64,000 bases of DNA from Thalassotalea sp. 273M-4 (GTDB lineage: Bacteria > Pseudomonadota > Gammaproteobacteria > Enterobacterales > Alteromonadaceae), in assembly GCF_041410465.1 (NCBI RefSeq), contig NZ_CP166961.1, positions 992,001 through 1,056,000 on the forward strand. The letters run 5' to 3'. Below are positions 36,505 to 46,018 of the stretch, in pieces. Position numbers and translations under genes: made by a program. The notes under the pieces are model-generated. The model was given only the letters and a program-made list of their open reading frames with translations, was not told where the DNA came from and did not search any database. Each line of letters begins with the position of its first letter. The first letter of the stretch is position 1.

Positions 36505-37500
36505 ATGAAATCAAGAGCGCAGTCTGGTTTTACCTTAATTGAGTTTATGATAACACTGGCAATCGCTTTGTTTTTGCTTGCTGGCGTGCTTTCGGTATTT
36601 GTTGGAATGAAAAGCACCACAGATGATTCAACCCGCTTTGGTGAACTGCAGGAAAATGGTCGCTTTGCGGTAAGTCTTTTAACGGAAGAGTTATTGCGCA
36701 CTGGATTTTGGGGCGACTTTCCTTCAGATTTAAATGCCGACAACCTCAGTAGTACACCAGCGCCAATTGCACCGGCATCCGATTGCATAGGTGAGGGCGC
36801 TAATAATGCGACGTTTCCAACCAGTGTTGGTCATTACCGAACATTATGGGGAGCGACGCTCACTAGCAATACAGCGATGGGATGTATTGACGATGCCAAG
36901 ATAAACTCTGATCTTATTCAAATCAAGCGAGTCATTGCGGCGCCCATCGCTCAAGCCGATTTAAAATCTGATCGTTTCTATTTGTATGCAAACTTTAACT
37001 CGGCAGAAATTTTAACGGCAACACAAGCGCCAACTTTGACCATTTCCAACCCAAGATATTGGGAGTTTCAACATCACATTTATTATGTTTCACAAGAGCA
37101 GGTAAACGGTGAAAACATACCGGTCTTAATGCAAAGTCAATTAACCAATACCAGCACCCCAATGACGATGACCCCGATTGTTGATGGCATTGAAATGATT
37201 CGATTTATGTACGGGGTCGATACCACGGGCGATGGTATGGTAAATGGCTATTATTCTGCCTCGTCAATGACTGATAATATTTGGGATCATACCGGTTATA
37301 ACCGCATCCTAGCCGTGAAAATGTACGTCCTAGTGCGAGATTTATATCCCGATAACTCCTATGAAAACACCAACACTTATGTGCTTGGCGATCGTCATGT
37401 CAGTTTTGTTGATAACACGGGCAAAGGGGATAAATACCGCCGTCTTTTATTAAGTTCAACAATAAATTTATATAATAGCCGGGAGGAATCATGGCCATAA
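36505..37500 (+). CDS. pilW: Type IV pilus minor pilin PilW (set 2)
   Basis: About 331 residues from the ATG at 36505, which has AAGG eight bases upstream (36499 is an alternative). Prepilin motif SRAQSG-FTLIEFMITLAIALFLLAG. Family features: RFGELQENGRFAVSLLTEELLRTGFWGDF, a cysteine pair across SDCIGEGAN...MGCIDDAK, and DGIEMIRFMYGVDTTGDGMVNGY. It overlaps pilX by 10 bases. Confidence 0.87.
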   Translation: MKSRAQSGFTLIEFMITLAIALFLLAGVLSVFVGMKSTTDDSTRFGELQENGRFAVSLLTEELLRTGFWGDFPSDLNADNLSSTPAPIAPASDCIGEGANNATFPTSVGHYRTLWGATLTSNTAMGCIDDAKINSDLIQIKRVIAAPIAQADLKSDRFYLYANFNSAEILTATQAPTLTISNPRYWEFQHHIYYVSQEQVNGENIPVLMQSQLTNTSTPMTMTPIVDGIEMIRFMYGVDTTGDGMVNGYYSASSMTDNIWDHTGYNRILAVKMYVLVRDLYPDNSYENTNTYVLGDRHVSFVDNTGKGDKYRRLLLSSTINLYNSREESWP

Positions 37501-37961
37501 GAAAACAGCAACAGGGCATGGTGTTAGTGGTCGCGCTGGTATTTTTGGCTGCCTTAACCACACTGGCATCGGTATTGATGCAAAACTCGACTACAGATAT
37601 GAAAATGGCAGGGGCCAGCGAAGAAAAAATGGTGGCAACTCAAGATGCCTTAAGCGCCGTCGAAAAAGTTGTATTTAATGAGGTGCATAAAGTTGATGGT
37701 AATAACGACTTCTCGCTAGAAACCGCAGCTTATCCGTTACCAACAGAAAATATTGGCAACGATGTAAAAGTCGATATCGACATCGCAAACGTTGACTCTA
37801 TTGAGGTAGATTGTCCGCGCAGCAGTATGGCGTCATCGGTAGATTTATTTAAATGTAACATGTTGGTATTGGATGTGAAAAAAACTTACGGTCGTAATAA
37901 GTCACAAACCATAGAGCTCAGATCCGGAATTGCTCAACAACTATTAAAAATTGGTAACTGA
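37491..37961 (+). CDS. pilX: Type IV pilus minor pilin PilX (set 2)
   Basis: A 156-residue protein with the PilX-type N-terminus KQQQGMVLVVALVFLAALTTLASVLMQNSTTDMKMAG, lacking Glu+5. GGGAGGAATC before the ATG is a strong ribosome-binding site. One CPRSSMASSVDLFKC cysteine pair lies in the C-terminal half. PilX cooperates with PilV, PilW and PilY1 at the pilus tip and in the priming complex. Confidence 0.83.
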   Translation: MAIRKQQQGMVLVVALVFLAALTTLASVLMQNSTTDMKMAGASEEKMVATQDALSAVEKVVFNEVHKVDGNNDFSLETAAYPLPTENIGNDVKVDIDIANVDSIEVDCPRSSMASSVDLFKCNMLVLDVKKTYGRNKSQTIELRSGIAQQLLKIGN

Positions 37962-37974
37962 CTAGGATAGTCAT

Positions 37975-40900
37975 TTGAAACGCATTATTTTCAGGGCTCA
38001 AGCCTTTATTACATTATTGTTGGTTATATCGTCAGTGTTTGCTGAGGATATCGAATTGTACGTCGGTAATGAGGTACAACGCTCGGCAACCAAACCCCAA
38101 GTGCTGATTATTTTTGATAATTCGGGAAGTATGAGCACAATGGAAACCTATGAGGTTGACTTTACCGGCACCAGTGCTCTTGATGACAGTGATTGGATTT
38201 ATTATACCCATAACCCAACCAATGATATGCCAACACTTGGGGAAACTCGTCGTCGTTTTAGAGCGTCCAAGCTAGGGTGTTATTTTAGTCGTGATATTTT
38301 AAAGCAGCAGGGGACTTACACCGGTAAACTGAGAAAGTATGCATCGGGTGGTCGTAATACGAAATGGCAAGAATTAAGCAACGATGGTTATGCCAATGAG
38401 TCCTCGATTGACACCGTTGATTGTTTAGACGATATCGTTAATTCAATTGATGCCAACTCATCAGGTTATGACGTTGGCTACCCAACCAATGATCGCTCAT
38501 TAAAACCTTACACCACAAATGAAAGTAAAATAATAGAAAACCTGTTTCACAAAGGACGAGCCTACACCTTATATACCAAAGAGTATTTACAGTTTTTACA
38601 AGATAATAATGTTGGCCTATCGCGTTCGCGTATTGATATTGCTAAAGAGACGGTTACTCGATTAATCGAATCATCCCCAGGTGTTGATTATGGTTTGATG
38701 GTTTTTAATACCGATGCCGGCGGTCGAGTGGTGTTCGATATTGCCGATATGTCGGTCAATGATGGGGCCAATAAAGTTGATTTCTTAGCCAAGCTAAACA
38801 GTTTAAGAGCGGAAAATTGGACTCCGCTTTGTGAAACTTTGTTTGAAGCCAGTCAGTATTTTGGTGGCAAAAATGTTTATTACGGTGCCAAGGGGGGCAC
38901 TCAGCAACCCCCAAGTATTCAAACGTCGGGTAATTACACATCGCCTTTTGCCAATTGTTCAAATGAAATATACACCATTATGATCACCGATGGTGCGCCT
39001 ACCCAAGATACCGAGTTAAACAGTTGGTTTGCCAATAACCTCGCCGGTTTTGACTCCAGTAAGCGGATGTATATAGATGGCGCTTATAATTATTTACCGG
39101 CATTATCGCATTGGATGAAAACCAAGGACATTAATCCGAATATTCCAGGCGATCAACATTCAACTTTTTATACTATAGGCTTTGGTCAACGAGCGATTGA
39201 TGAAGCCGGACAACTGTTATACCGTGCGGCCATTAATGGTGGCGGGCAGTATTACCCTGCGACCGATGCCACTCAGTTGTTGACGTCATTGCAATCGGCT
39301 ATTTTGGAGATTCTACAATTAGACACCAGTTTTACCGCACCATCGATTGCCTCGAATAACTACGACAGAACCGAAACACTTGACTCGGTTTATTACGCCA
39401 TGTTCTTGCCAGACAAAGGCAGTCGCTGGCGTGGAAACTTAAAAAAACTGAAGCTGGTTAACGATCAACAAATTGACCGTGAAGGAAAATTAGCCATAGA
39501 CATTCAGGGGAATATTGCTAATAACGCAAAAACGTTTTGGTCTGATAATGGCAATCGCTCCGACGGTAACGACGTCAAACAAGGCGGGGTTAGCGAAGTC
39601 CTCCAAAATGCCTCAAATCGACGTATTTTTAGTGACTTAGGTGGTAATAATGCTTTGGTACCATTTACCAAGTCAGCCGCGGTAAGTTCATATGGCAGTG
39701 AAGCCGCATTGGCCTTATATATGGGGCTTGGTGCCGATGTCGCGGCCATCGAGGATACACTTCATTGGGGCATGGGGTTTGATATTGACGATGAAGACGC
39801 TGACGATGTGATTTTAGAGTCTCGCGAAACTATTTTTGGCGATCCTCTGCACTTTAAACCTTTAGTCATAAACTACGGTGGGAGCCCAACCGATCAAGAT
39901 GTGCGCATTGTTGTCGGGACCAACTCTGGTGCTCTGCATATGTTTGAAGACGAGGGCGATACGGTAAAAGAAAACTGGGCGTTTATGCCTAAAGAGTTTT
40001 TCCCAGATTATCGACTGTTACGAGGGAGCGACAGCCAAACCGAAAAAGTTTACGCCATTGATGGTTTAGCCACGGTGCATTTGCAAGATAAAAACGGTAA
40101 TGGTGAGATAAACCATTTAGATGGTGATATCGCATGGATGTTCTTTGGTTTGCGTCGAGGAGGTAGCAGCTTTTACGCTTTGGATGTTAGCGATCCGGAT
40201 AATCCAAAGTTCATGTGGAAAATTGATGCGAACGACTCCCGCTTTGGCTTCTTAGGGCAATCTTGGTCAAAAATGAAAATAGGCTATTCAAAAGCCAATA
40301 TTCAGTCAGGTGTTCCCCGTCCAACCGTGTTTTTTAGTGCGGGTTACGATACCAATAAAGACAGCGCCATTGTTGGTATTGGCGATACCGTAGGAATGGG
40401 CATGTACATGCTCGATGCACAAACCGGTAAATTGATCTGGAGTTTAACCCCCGGGTTAAAAACAGGAACCAATACCCCATTTACGGGGGATGATAGTATT
40501 GTTGCTTCGCCTGCATTATTAGACAGCGACTCAGATGGCATGGTTGATCGAGTTTATCTAGCGGATACTGGTGGTAACCTTTGGCGGGTCGATATGCCAG
40601 GAGCTGATCCTTTTCATTTAACAACGCCTTGGACTTATTATAAATTGGCTTCGGTTGGTGGCGATCTCCAATTAGAAGATAGACGCTTTATGAGCGAACC
40701 CGCATTAGCCAGAACCTACATGGACGTGACAGAAAGTTTAGTTGTTGATGATGGCCTAGGTAATACCCAAACCCAAGTTATTCGCTATAAAAAACCATTT
40801 GAGTCGATTCTTGTTGGCTCTGGCGATAGAACCAACCCACAAGCAACCGATAACCAAGACCGGTTATTTATGTTTAAAGATCCAAACGTGATCACTAAGT

Positions 40901-41439
40901 CTTACTTAGGCGATGATAGACCAAGCCCTATTGTAATGGATGACTTGTACGATTATACCGACAACCCTTATGGTCAAACCTTTACCGACCTTGCCGATAA
41001 AGAAGCGCTCGATATAGCCGTTAGTGCATCTTCAGGCTGGTATGTTGACCTTGTTGGCACTGGTGAAAAGTCGTTAGCAGCGCCAACGGTTGTTGCTGGT
41101 GTGGCTTATTACACGACCTTTTCACCATCTGTTGAAGTTGCCGCTGACAGTTGTGCTTTAAGCACCGGTTTGGGCTCGTTATACGCCCTTAATTTGGAAT
41201 TTGGTACCAATATTTTTAATTGGCGCAAATTGGATATTGGCGACCGGGTACCAGATACCCCAACCTTGGTTGTACCGCATTCGGATGATGGCCATAATGT
41301 GATGAAATTCATTGGGGTGGGGATTGGTGACGGTACTGGGACTATTACGCTTTGTGATGGTTTTGGTTGTAATGAACCCATTCAAGGCATTAGTTTAGAA
41401 ACCATGCGCACTTACATGTTTATTAAAGAGCACCACTAA
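37975..41439 (+). CDS. pilY1: Type IV pilus tip/biogenesis protein PilY1
   Basis: A 1154-residue secreted protein. TTG start with AGGA 8 bases upstream; signal peptide ending near VFA (residue 23). A von Willebrand A domain starts at about residue 40 and has the MIDAS sequence D48-x-S50-x-S52 in IIFDNSGSMS. The C-terminal beta-propeller (about 640-1150) includes VVGTNSGALHMFEDEGD and a calcium loop DSDSDGMVD at about 850-858, close to the regulatory calcium site of P. aeruginosa PilY1; a second acidic loop DKNGNGEINHLDGD precedes it. PilY1 is the adhesin and mechanosensor that regulates pilus extension with the minor pilins. Only this set of minor pilins has it. Confidence 0.92.
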   Translation: MKRIIFRAQAFITLLLVISSVFAEDIELYVGNEVQRSATKPQVLIIFDNSGSMSTMETYEVDFTGTSALDDSDWIYYTHNPTNDMPTLGETRRRFRASKLGCYFSRDILKQQGTYTGKLRKYASGGRNTKWQELSNDGYANESSIDTVDCLDDIVNSIDANSSGYDVGYPTNDRSLKPYTTNESKIIENLFHKGRAYTLYTKEYLQFLQDNNVGLSRSRIDIAKETVTRLIESSPGVDYGLMVFNTDAGGRVVFDIADMSVNDGANKVDFLAKLNSLRAENWTPLCETLFEASQYFGGKNVYYGAKGGTQQPPSIQTSGNYTSPFANCSNEIYTIMITDGAPTQDTELNSWFANNLAGFDSSKRMYIDGAYNYLPALSHWMKTKDINPNIPGDQHSTFYTIGFGQRAIDEAGQLLYRAAINGGGQYYPATDATQLLTSLQSAILEILQLDTSFTAPSIASNNYDRTETLDSVYYAMFLPDKGSRWRGNLKKLKLVNDQQIDREGKLAIDIQGNIANNAKTFWSDNGNRSDGNDVKQGGVSEVLQNASNRRIFSDLGGNNALVPFTKSAAVSSYGSEAALALYMGLGADVAAIEDTLHWGMGFDIDDEDADDVILESRETIFGDPLHFKPLVINYGGSPTDQDVRIVVGTNSGALHMFEDEGDTVKENWAFMPKEFFPDYRLLRGSDSQTEKVYAIDGLATVHLQDKNGNGEINHLDGDIAWMFFGLRRGGSSFYALDVSDPDNPKFMWKIDANDSRFGFLGQSWSKMKIGYSKANIQSGVPRPTVFFSAGYDTNKDSAIVGIGDTVGMGMYMLDAQTGKLIWSLTPGLKTGTNTPFTGDDSIVASPALLDSDSDGMVDRVYLADTGGNLWRVDMPGADPFHLTTPWTYYKLASVGGDLQLEDRRFMSEPALARTYMDVTESLVVDDGLGNTQTQVIRYKKPFESILVGSGDRTNPQATDNQDRLFMFKDPNVITKSYLGDDRPSPIVMDDLYDYTDNPYGQTFTDLADKEALDIAVSASSGWYVDLVGTGEKSLAAPTVVAGVAYYTTFSPSVEVAADSCALSTGLGSLYALNLEFGTNIFNWRKLDIGDRVPDTPTLVVPHSDDGHNVMKFIGVGIGDGTGTITLCDGFGCNEPIQGISLETMRTYMFIKEHH

Positions 41440-41456
41440 CGAAAGGCGTCGTACAG

Positions 41457-41774
41457 ATGAAAAAATCATTGACCTGGCTAAGCTTAACTTTGTTTCCATT
41501 TACTATGGTGGCTCAGCCATTACCTGATAGAAACGAACAGTTTGTTGATACCAAATGTTTTGTTGAAGTATTTGGAGGCAATCGCACCATTGCCATGGCC
41601 AATGTGAAACGAAAAAATATTTCGCTTTTAACACACATGTTGGTGGGACGAAAAATTGAAACTCAACTATCACCTCGATCTCGTGAAGTATATAAAGTGT
41701 TTGAATGCGTAGAAAAAACGAAAAAGTTTTCTAGTCGGCAAGCACGAGAATTAGATAAAGCGTTACCAAGATAA
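41457..41774 (+). CDS. Small secreted protein, probable TapY2-type pilus accessory
   Basis: A 105-residue protein with a signal peptide (MKKSLTWLSLTLFPFTMVAQ) and a basic mature part with two cysteines (TKCFVEVFGG...FECVEKTKKF). It follows pilY1 by 17 bases and ends at the operon terminator. From memory it matches the TapY2 family seen after pilY1 in Shewanella-like genomes; the name rests on position and general resemblance. Confidence 0.6.
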   Translation: MKKSLTWLSLTLFPFTMVAQPLPDRNEQFVDTKCFVEVFGGNRTIAMANVKRKNISLLTHMLVGRKIETQLSPRSREVYKVFECVEKTKKFSSRQARELDKALPR

Positions 41775-41786
41775 AACGCTGTGCAC

Positions 41787-41815
41787 AAAAAAGCCCGTTT
41801 AATACGGGCTTTTTT
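41787..41815. terminator. Terminator of the pilE-pilVWXY1 operon
   Basis: AAAAAAGCCCGT-ttaat-ACGGGCTTTTTT; strong stem with A and T runs, between the rightward pilin operon and the convergent FimT gene. Confidence 0.88.
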
Positions 41816-41876
41816 ATTGGCAGTTGTCTTAAATTTATTGCAGTAGCCTTAGATTTACTGGCTTTGCTTTCGCTCT

Positions 41877-42425
41877 TTAGCTACAGCGAATGCTATCACC
41901 GCTGCGAAACAACTCTTTTTTAGCGCTTTCTATGTACGTGCTGGCGACACTGCGACCGGTACGAGAAATTTCAATGCCTCGAGAATGGCGTAGCTTCGAT
42001 TCAGGACAGTAGTGAAACTGAACGAGATTGCTCAAGTTACTGTTACCGGTAGGTGAGTAACTGATGATGCTCCCGGTAAAAAGGGCAATGTCGTTACTGT
42101 TAATCGCATCTTTAATCTTGATTAAGGTATCCGAGTCATTAAATTTGCCATTGTTGTCAAGATCGGTAAAAACCGACAACTCTCTGCCCCAATTATCGGT
42201 GCAAACACCATTTATATCCAAGGGACATAAAATAGTCGTATGACCAGAGTTTATCGCTGTATTACGAGCACTTAGGATCATGTTTTGCATTTCAGAGATT
42301 TGATTGTCAACCCTGATTTTAATTAAAAACTGATTAAAATTAGGCGCCGCGATCCCCATCATAATGCCAAAAACCGCTAGGGTAACCATCAATTCGATTA
42401 ATGAAAATCCTTTATGTGCTCGCAT
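41877..42425 (-). CDS. FimT/GspH-family minor pilin (set 2)
   Basis: About 182 residues from the ATG at 42425, preceded by GGAGC. Prepilin motif MRAHKG-FSLIELMVTLAVFGIMMG, with a short leader and Glu+5. GspH-type body: EMQNMILSARNTAINSGHTTILCPLDING, a CTDNWG cysteine, SNLVQFHYCPES and ISRTGRSVAS. Paralogue of 32011-32571. Convergent with the pilY1 operon, mirroring the other set. Confidence 0.85.
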   Translation of the reverse strand: MRAHKGFSLIELMVTLAVFGIMMGIAAPNFNQFLIKIRVDNQISEMQNMILSARNTAINSGHTTILCPLDINGVCTDNWGRELSVFTDLDNNGKFNDSDTLIKIKDAINSNDIALFTGSIISYSPTGNSNLSNLVQFHYCPESKLRHSRGIEISRTGRSVASTYIESAKKELFRSGDSIRCS

Positions 42426-42445
42426 ACAATGCTCCAAAACCGAGA

Positions 42446-43276
42446 TTAATCGTAAATGCTTGGAATAGGCTTACGCTTATGTTGTGTTTTATTAAAAATA
42501 TCAATCAGTTTGGCGGATACTTCTGCCGGTACATCTCTACCTTCAAGAAAATCATCAATTTGGTTGTAGGTCAAGCCCAAAGCATTTTCGTCTGCTTTAC
42601 CTGGTTCTAATTCTTCCAGATCAGCAGTAGGCGCTTTAGTGATTAGTTTTTCAGGTGCACCTAACGTTGCGGCTAAAAGTCTAACTTGACGCTTATTTAA
42701 ACCAAATAATGGCACCATGTCACAGGCCCCATCACCCCATTTCGTATAAAATCCAGTAATGTTTTCAGCGCTATGATCGGTACCTATAACCAGACCACCT
42801 AAAATACCGGCTAAATGGTATTGCATGACCATACGAGTACGCGCTTTAACATTGCCTTTAGAAAAGTCTAAGCGTTTATCGTCGGCATCGAGTAAGCCCA
42901 CTTCCTCAAGCACGGTTACCGCCTCTTCGTGAATGCCGTCAGCACCTTTCATAATATTGGCTGAAACCGTTACCGAAGGCTGAATAAAGTCCAGTGCCAA
43001 TTGGGCATCGTCTTCATCTGCTTGAATGTTATATGGTAAGCGCACTGCAATAAACTTATAACCACCACCATGTTCTTGGTTTAACTCGTTCACGGCTAAC
43101 TGGGCTAATCGACCACAAGTTGAAGAATCTACACCGCCACTGATCCCAAGAATTAAATGGTTTAAACCAGAGTTAATTAACTGTTCTTTAATAAAATCAA
43201 CACGTCGGGTAATTTCGGTTTTCGGGTCTATTTGAGGAAGTACCTTCATTTCGGCGATAATGGCTTCTCGATTCAT
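42446..43276 (-). CDS. nadE: NH3-dependent NAD+ synthetase
   Basis: A 276-residue enzyme that amidates nicotinic acid adenine dinucleotide to NAD+. The PP-loop ATP motif is [19 protein letters not shown] near residue 45. Other blocks: [35 protein letters not shown] and [17 protein letters not shown]. The single-domain length means it uses ammonia, not glutamine. Monocistronic. Confidence 0.95.
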   Translation of the reverse strand: MNREAIIAEMKVLPQIDPKTEITRRVDFIKEQLINSGLNHLILGISGGVDSSTCGRLAQLAVNELNQEHGGGYKFIAVRLPYNIQADEDDAQLALDFIQPSVTVSANIMKGADGIHEEAVTVLEEVGLLDADDKRLDFSKGNVKARTRMVMQYHLAGILGGLVIGTDHSAENITGFYTKWGDGACDMVPLFGLNKRQVRLLAATLGAPEKLITKAPTADLEELEPGKADENALGLTYNQIDDFLEGRDVPAEVSAKLIDIFNKTQHKRKPIPSIYD

Positions 43277-43940
<664 letters not shown>

Positions 43941-43976
43941 CAGCCACTTTAGTTAGCCTAACCAGTTTATAGCGAC

Positions 43977-44003
43977 AAAAAAGCCAAGCCTAGCTTGGCT
44001 TTG
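43977..44003. terminator. Bidirectional terminator glnB/RDD gene
   Basis: AAAAAAGCCAAGC-cta-GCTTGGCTTTG: a 9-bp GC-containing stem, with the better T run on the leftward strand. It separates two convergent genes. Confidence 0.8.
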
Positions 44004-44005
44004 TA

Positions 44006-44500
44006 TTACCCTAAACTTGCTCGATTGGCCTCGAGTGTAAGCACAACCACTTCCGTTTGAGTAAACTTATCTTGTAAAGCCAGTTTATTTTTACGATCAA
44101 ACAGCACCCACAAATTACCTAATCCTAAGCAGGTAAATAAAATGCGTTTCCAGCCAGTGGCAAATGAAATTAACCCGCCACCTTGGTTTTGAACACGCAG
44201 GCGCCAAGCTCGCATGCCAATGGTTTGACCGCTTTTTTGCCAAAAATAAACAAAAAAGAACGCCACCCAAAATAGGTTCCAACTGTAAATAATAGAGCTA
44301 TAAAATAGAGAGTTTTGCTGTAGGTCGCTGGCATGAGTAAACCCCTGATGAGCTATGATGCCTTGAGCAAACAATAAGCCAAAAACACCAAACGAAATAG
44401 CACCTGCACACATGTATACAGCAATTGATAACAAAAAGTCGTAAATATAAGAACCCAAGCGACGACGAAAGCCGGCACGAGGAAAAAGCGTGTCAGACAT
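44006..44500 (-). CDS. RDD family membrane protein
   Basis: A 164-residue protein with three membrane helices. The family's Arg and Asp residues are in GFRRRLGSYIYDFLLSIAVYM, and the second conserved part is GQTIGMRAWRLRVQNQGGG. Members are small transporters or channels of uncertain substrate; some act in sodium/proton exchange. Convergent with glnB. Confidence 0.83.
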   Translation of the reverse strand: MSDTLFPRAGFRRRLGSYIYDFLLSIAVYMCAGAISFGVFGLLFAQGIIAHQGFTHASDLQQNSLFYSSIIYSWNLFWVAFFFVYFWQKSGQTIGMRAWRLRVQNQGGGLISFATGWKRILFTCLGLGNLWVLFDRKNKLALQDKFTQTEVVVLTLEANRASLG

Positions 44501-44812
44501 ATTTTTTTGAACTCATAAAAAAATTGGCGATTAGTGTAACATTGAGAGCACAAGAGCCCAAATAAGTTCGTCAAAAAATTGCTTTTTACAGCAAAAGAAA
44601 GCAGCTAATAGAGTATTCTTGTTTTGATCCTGAAATCCCTCTTCATTTGCGCTTAATGGTTCTGACTTGTCGGCTTTGTTAAATAACAATATAGGATTAC
44701 AATAATGACATCGTTTTTTGCTGATTAAGATTAGATCACACTGACTTTTCAACAACATGGAAGTTTGATTTCGATTTTTTAAGCCATTGGAGTATTTTAA
44801 GAGGAAGTTATT
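44501..44812. other. Divergent intergenic region RDD gene/MaoC gene
   Basis: A 312-base AT-rich spacer. AAGAGGAAG at about 44800 is the ribosome-binding site of the MaoC gene. Nothing else was recognised. Confidence 0.35.
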
Positions 44813-45487
44813 ATGAATGTGGTAGAGTTTATTCGTGAACAGAATGAGCAATTTAAGGCTAAGTTGGATTCGAAATTTCGGAATTTAACGGATTTATTTA
44901 ACGATAAAATCACCGTACCTTTATTTAATACCCTAAATAATCCTTGGCTTAGTCGAATTGGCATTAATGAGACCGAAGAGCCTTGCGAACAACAAAATGA
45001 TACTCCTGTGGTTCAAACCCCTGAAGCCGCAGCGATGTACGAAAAATTAAAAGCCCAACTAGGGCAAGAAACCTTCCTGGGTGAATGGTTTACCATAGAT
45101 CAGGAATGCATCAGCCAATTTGCCCAAGTTACGGGGGACGATCAATGGATTCACACCAACCCAGAGCGCGCCGCCAAGGAATCTCCGTTTAAATCGACAA
45201 TAGCGCACGGTTTTTTAACGCTGTCTTTATTGCCAAAACTTTCAGATACCGTCAATCCAAAAAACAATCCCTATCCAGAAGCACGAATGGTGATTAACTT
45301 TGGCTTGAACCAAGTACGATTTCCATTTCCAGTAAAAGCGGGCTCAAGAGTGCGGGTAAGAACCAAATTAATTGGTCTGGTGCCAATGAAAAAAAGCATT
45401 GAAGTGATAAACGAAATGAGCATCGAAGTTGAAAACAGCAAACGCTTAGGTTGTGTCGCAGAAACCGTCCTACGTTTATATTTCTAG
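44813..45487 (+). CDS. MaoC-like hotdog-fold enoyl-CoA hydratase
   Basis: A 224-residue protein. An N-terminal helical region (1-80) precedes a MaoC domain with the hydratase signature FAQVTGDDQWIHTNPERA (catalytic Asp/His pair) and TIAHGFLTLSLLPKL. R-specific enoyl-CoA hydratases link fatty acid oxidation to polyhydroxyalkanoate or other acyl-CoA use. It is monocistronic, just upstream of tRNA-Leu. The substrate cannot be told from the sequence. Confidence 0.83.
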   Translation: MNVVEFIREQNEQFKAKLDSKFRNLTDLFNDKITVPLFNTLNNPWLSRIGINETEEPCEQQNDTPVVQTPEAAAMYEKLKAQLGQETFLGEWFTIDQECISQFAQVTGDDQWIHTNPERAAKESPFKSTIAHGFLTLSLLPKLSDTVNPKNNPYPEARMVINFGLNQVRFPFPVKAGSRVRVRTKLIGLVPMKKSIEVINEMSIEVENSKRLGCVAETVLRLYF

Positions 45488-45548
45488 TCGAGTTAAACAC
45501 CATATTGTTTGAAAAATCAGCATTCGGATTTAAATAAAAGAAAAACAC

Positions 45549-45576
45549 TTGCACCATATAATATCTTCTCTATAAT
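45549..45576 (+). promoter_or_regulatory. Promoter of tRNA-Leu
   Basis: TTGCAC, a 16-base spacer and a perfect TATAAT, followed by a GC-rich discriminator (GCCCTC) typical of stringently controlled stable-RNA promoters. The -10 box ends 31 bases before the mature tRNA. Confidence 0.75.
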
Positions 45577-45607
45577 GCCCTCATCAACTTAATGTTGAGC
45601 ACGTGTT

Positions 45608-45694
45608 GCCGGAGTGGTGGAATTGGTAGACACGACGGATTCAAAATCCGTTGCCTTTGCGGGCGTGCCGGTTCAAGTCCGGCTTCCGGTACCA
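45608..45694 (+). tRNA. tRNA-Leu (anticodon CAA)
   Basis: An 87-nt class II tRNA starting GCCGGAGTGGTGGAATTGG and ending in an encoded CCA. The anticodon stem ACGGA/TCCGT encloses the loop TTCAAAA with anticodon CAA. A long variable arm (TTGCCTTTGCGGGC) follows, and the T arm is GCCGG-TTCAAGT-CCGGC. It reads UUG codons. Its last 56 bases are repeated exactly at 51275-51330. Confidence 0.96.
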
Positions 45695-45699
45695 TAATT

Positions 45700-45726
45700 A
45701 ACCTGCTGATTTTAAGCAGGTTTTTT
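45700..45726 (+). terminator. Terminator of tRNA-Leu
   Basis: AACCTGCT-gatttta-AGCAGGTTTTTT, starting 6 bases after the tRNA. Confidence 0.85.
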
Positions 45727-46018
45727 AGTTTTTGGGGTTCCCCAATTATCACATAGTCCTCAGTGACAACCTCGAAGTGAGACGATTTTTTGCCACACTC
45801 TGACTTCTTTCCCTTTTTTGTCCTCAGCATTTAACTACCGAAATTAAGTTGAAAAACTTCTAATAGCCTATTACCCCATTACGTTAAGGAAGGGGGCTTA
45901 TCTTAAAGTGCTTTCAAATTGTTTAGGGTTGTGACGAACTTTATTTTTACATCTAAACTATATTAGAAGTTATAAAAGTAAATATGTGTCAACGGCTAAA
46001 TAAACGAATAGGTGCCAC
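45727..46018. other. Gap between tRNA-Leu terminator and DUF3604 gene
   Basis: About 290 bases with no supported gene. It is the left end of the segment bounded by the tRNA repeat. AGGTG just before 46019 is the next gene's ribosome-binding site. A leftward reading frame here is only the antisense of the tRNA. Confidence 0.4.

Noticed and set aside
45570..45830. Leftward 86-codon ORF over tRNA-Leu (contains VPEAGLEPARPQRQ)
   Set aside because: It is the antisense of a tRNA-Leu gene, a well-known spurious translation; no ribosome-binding site and no independent support.
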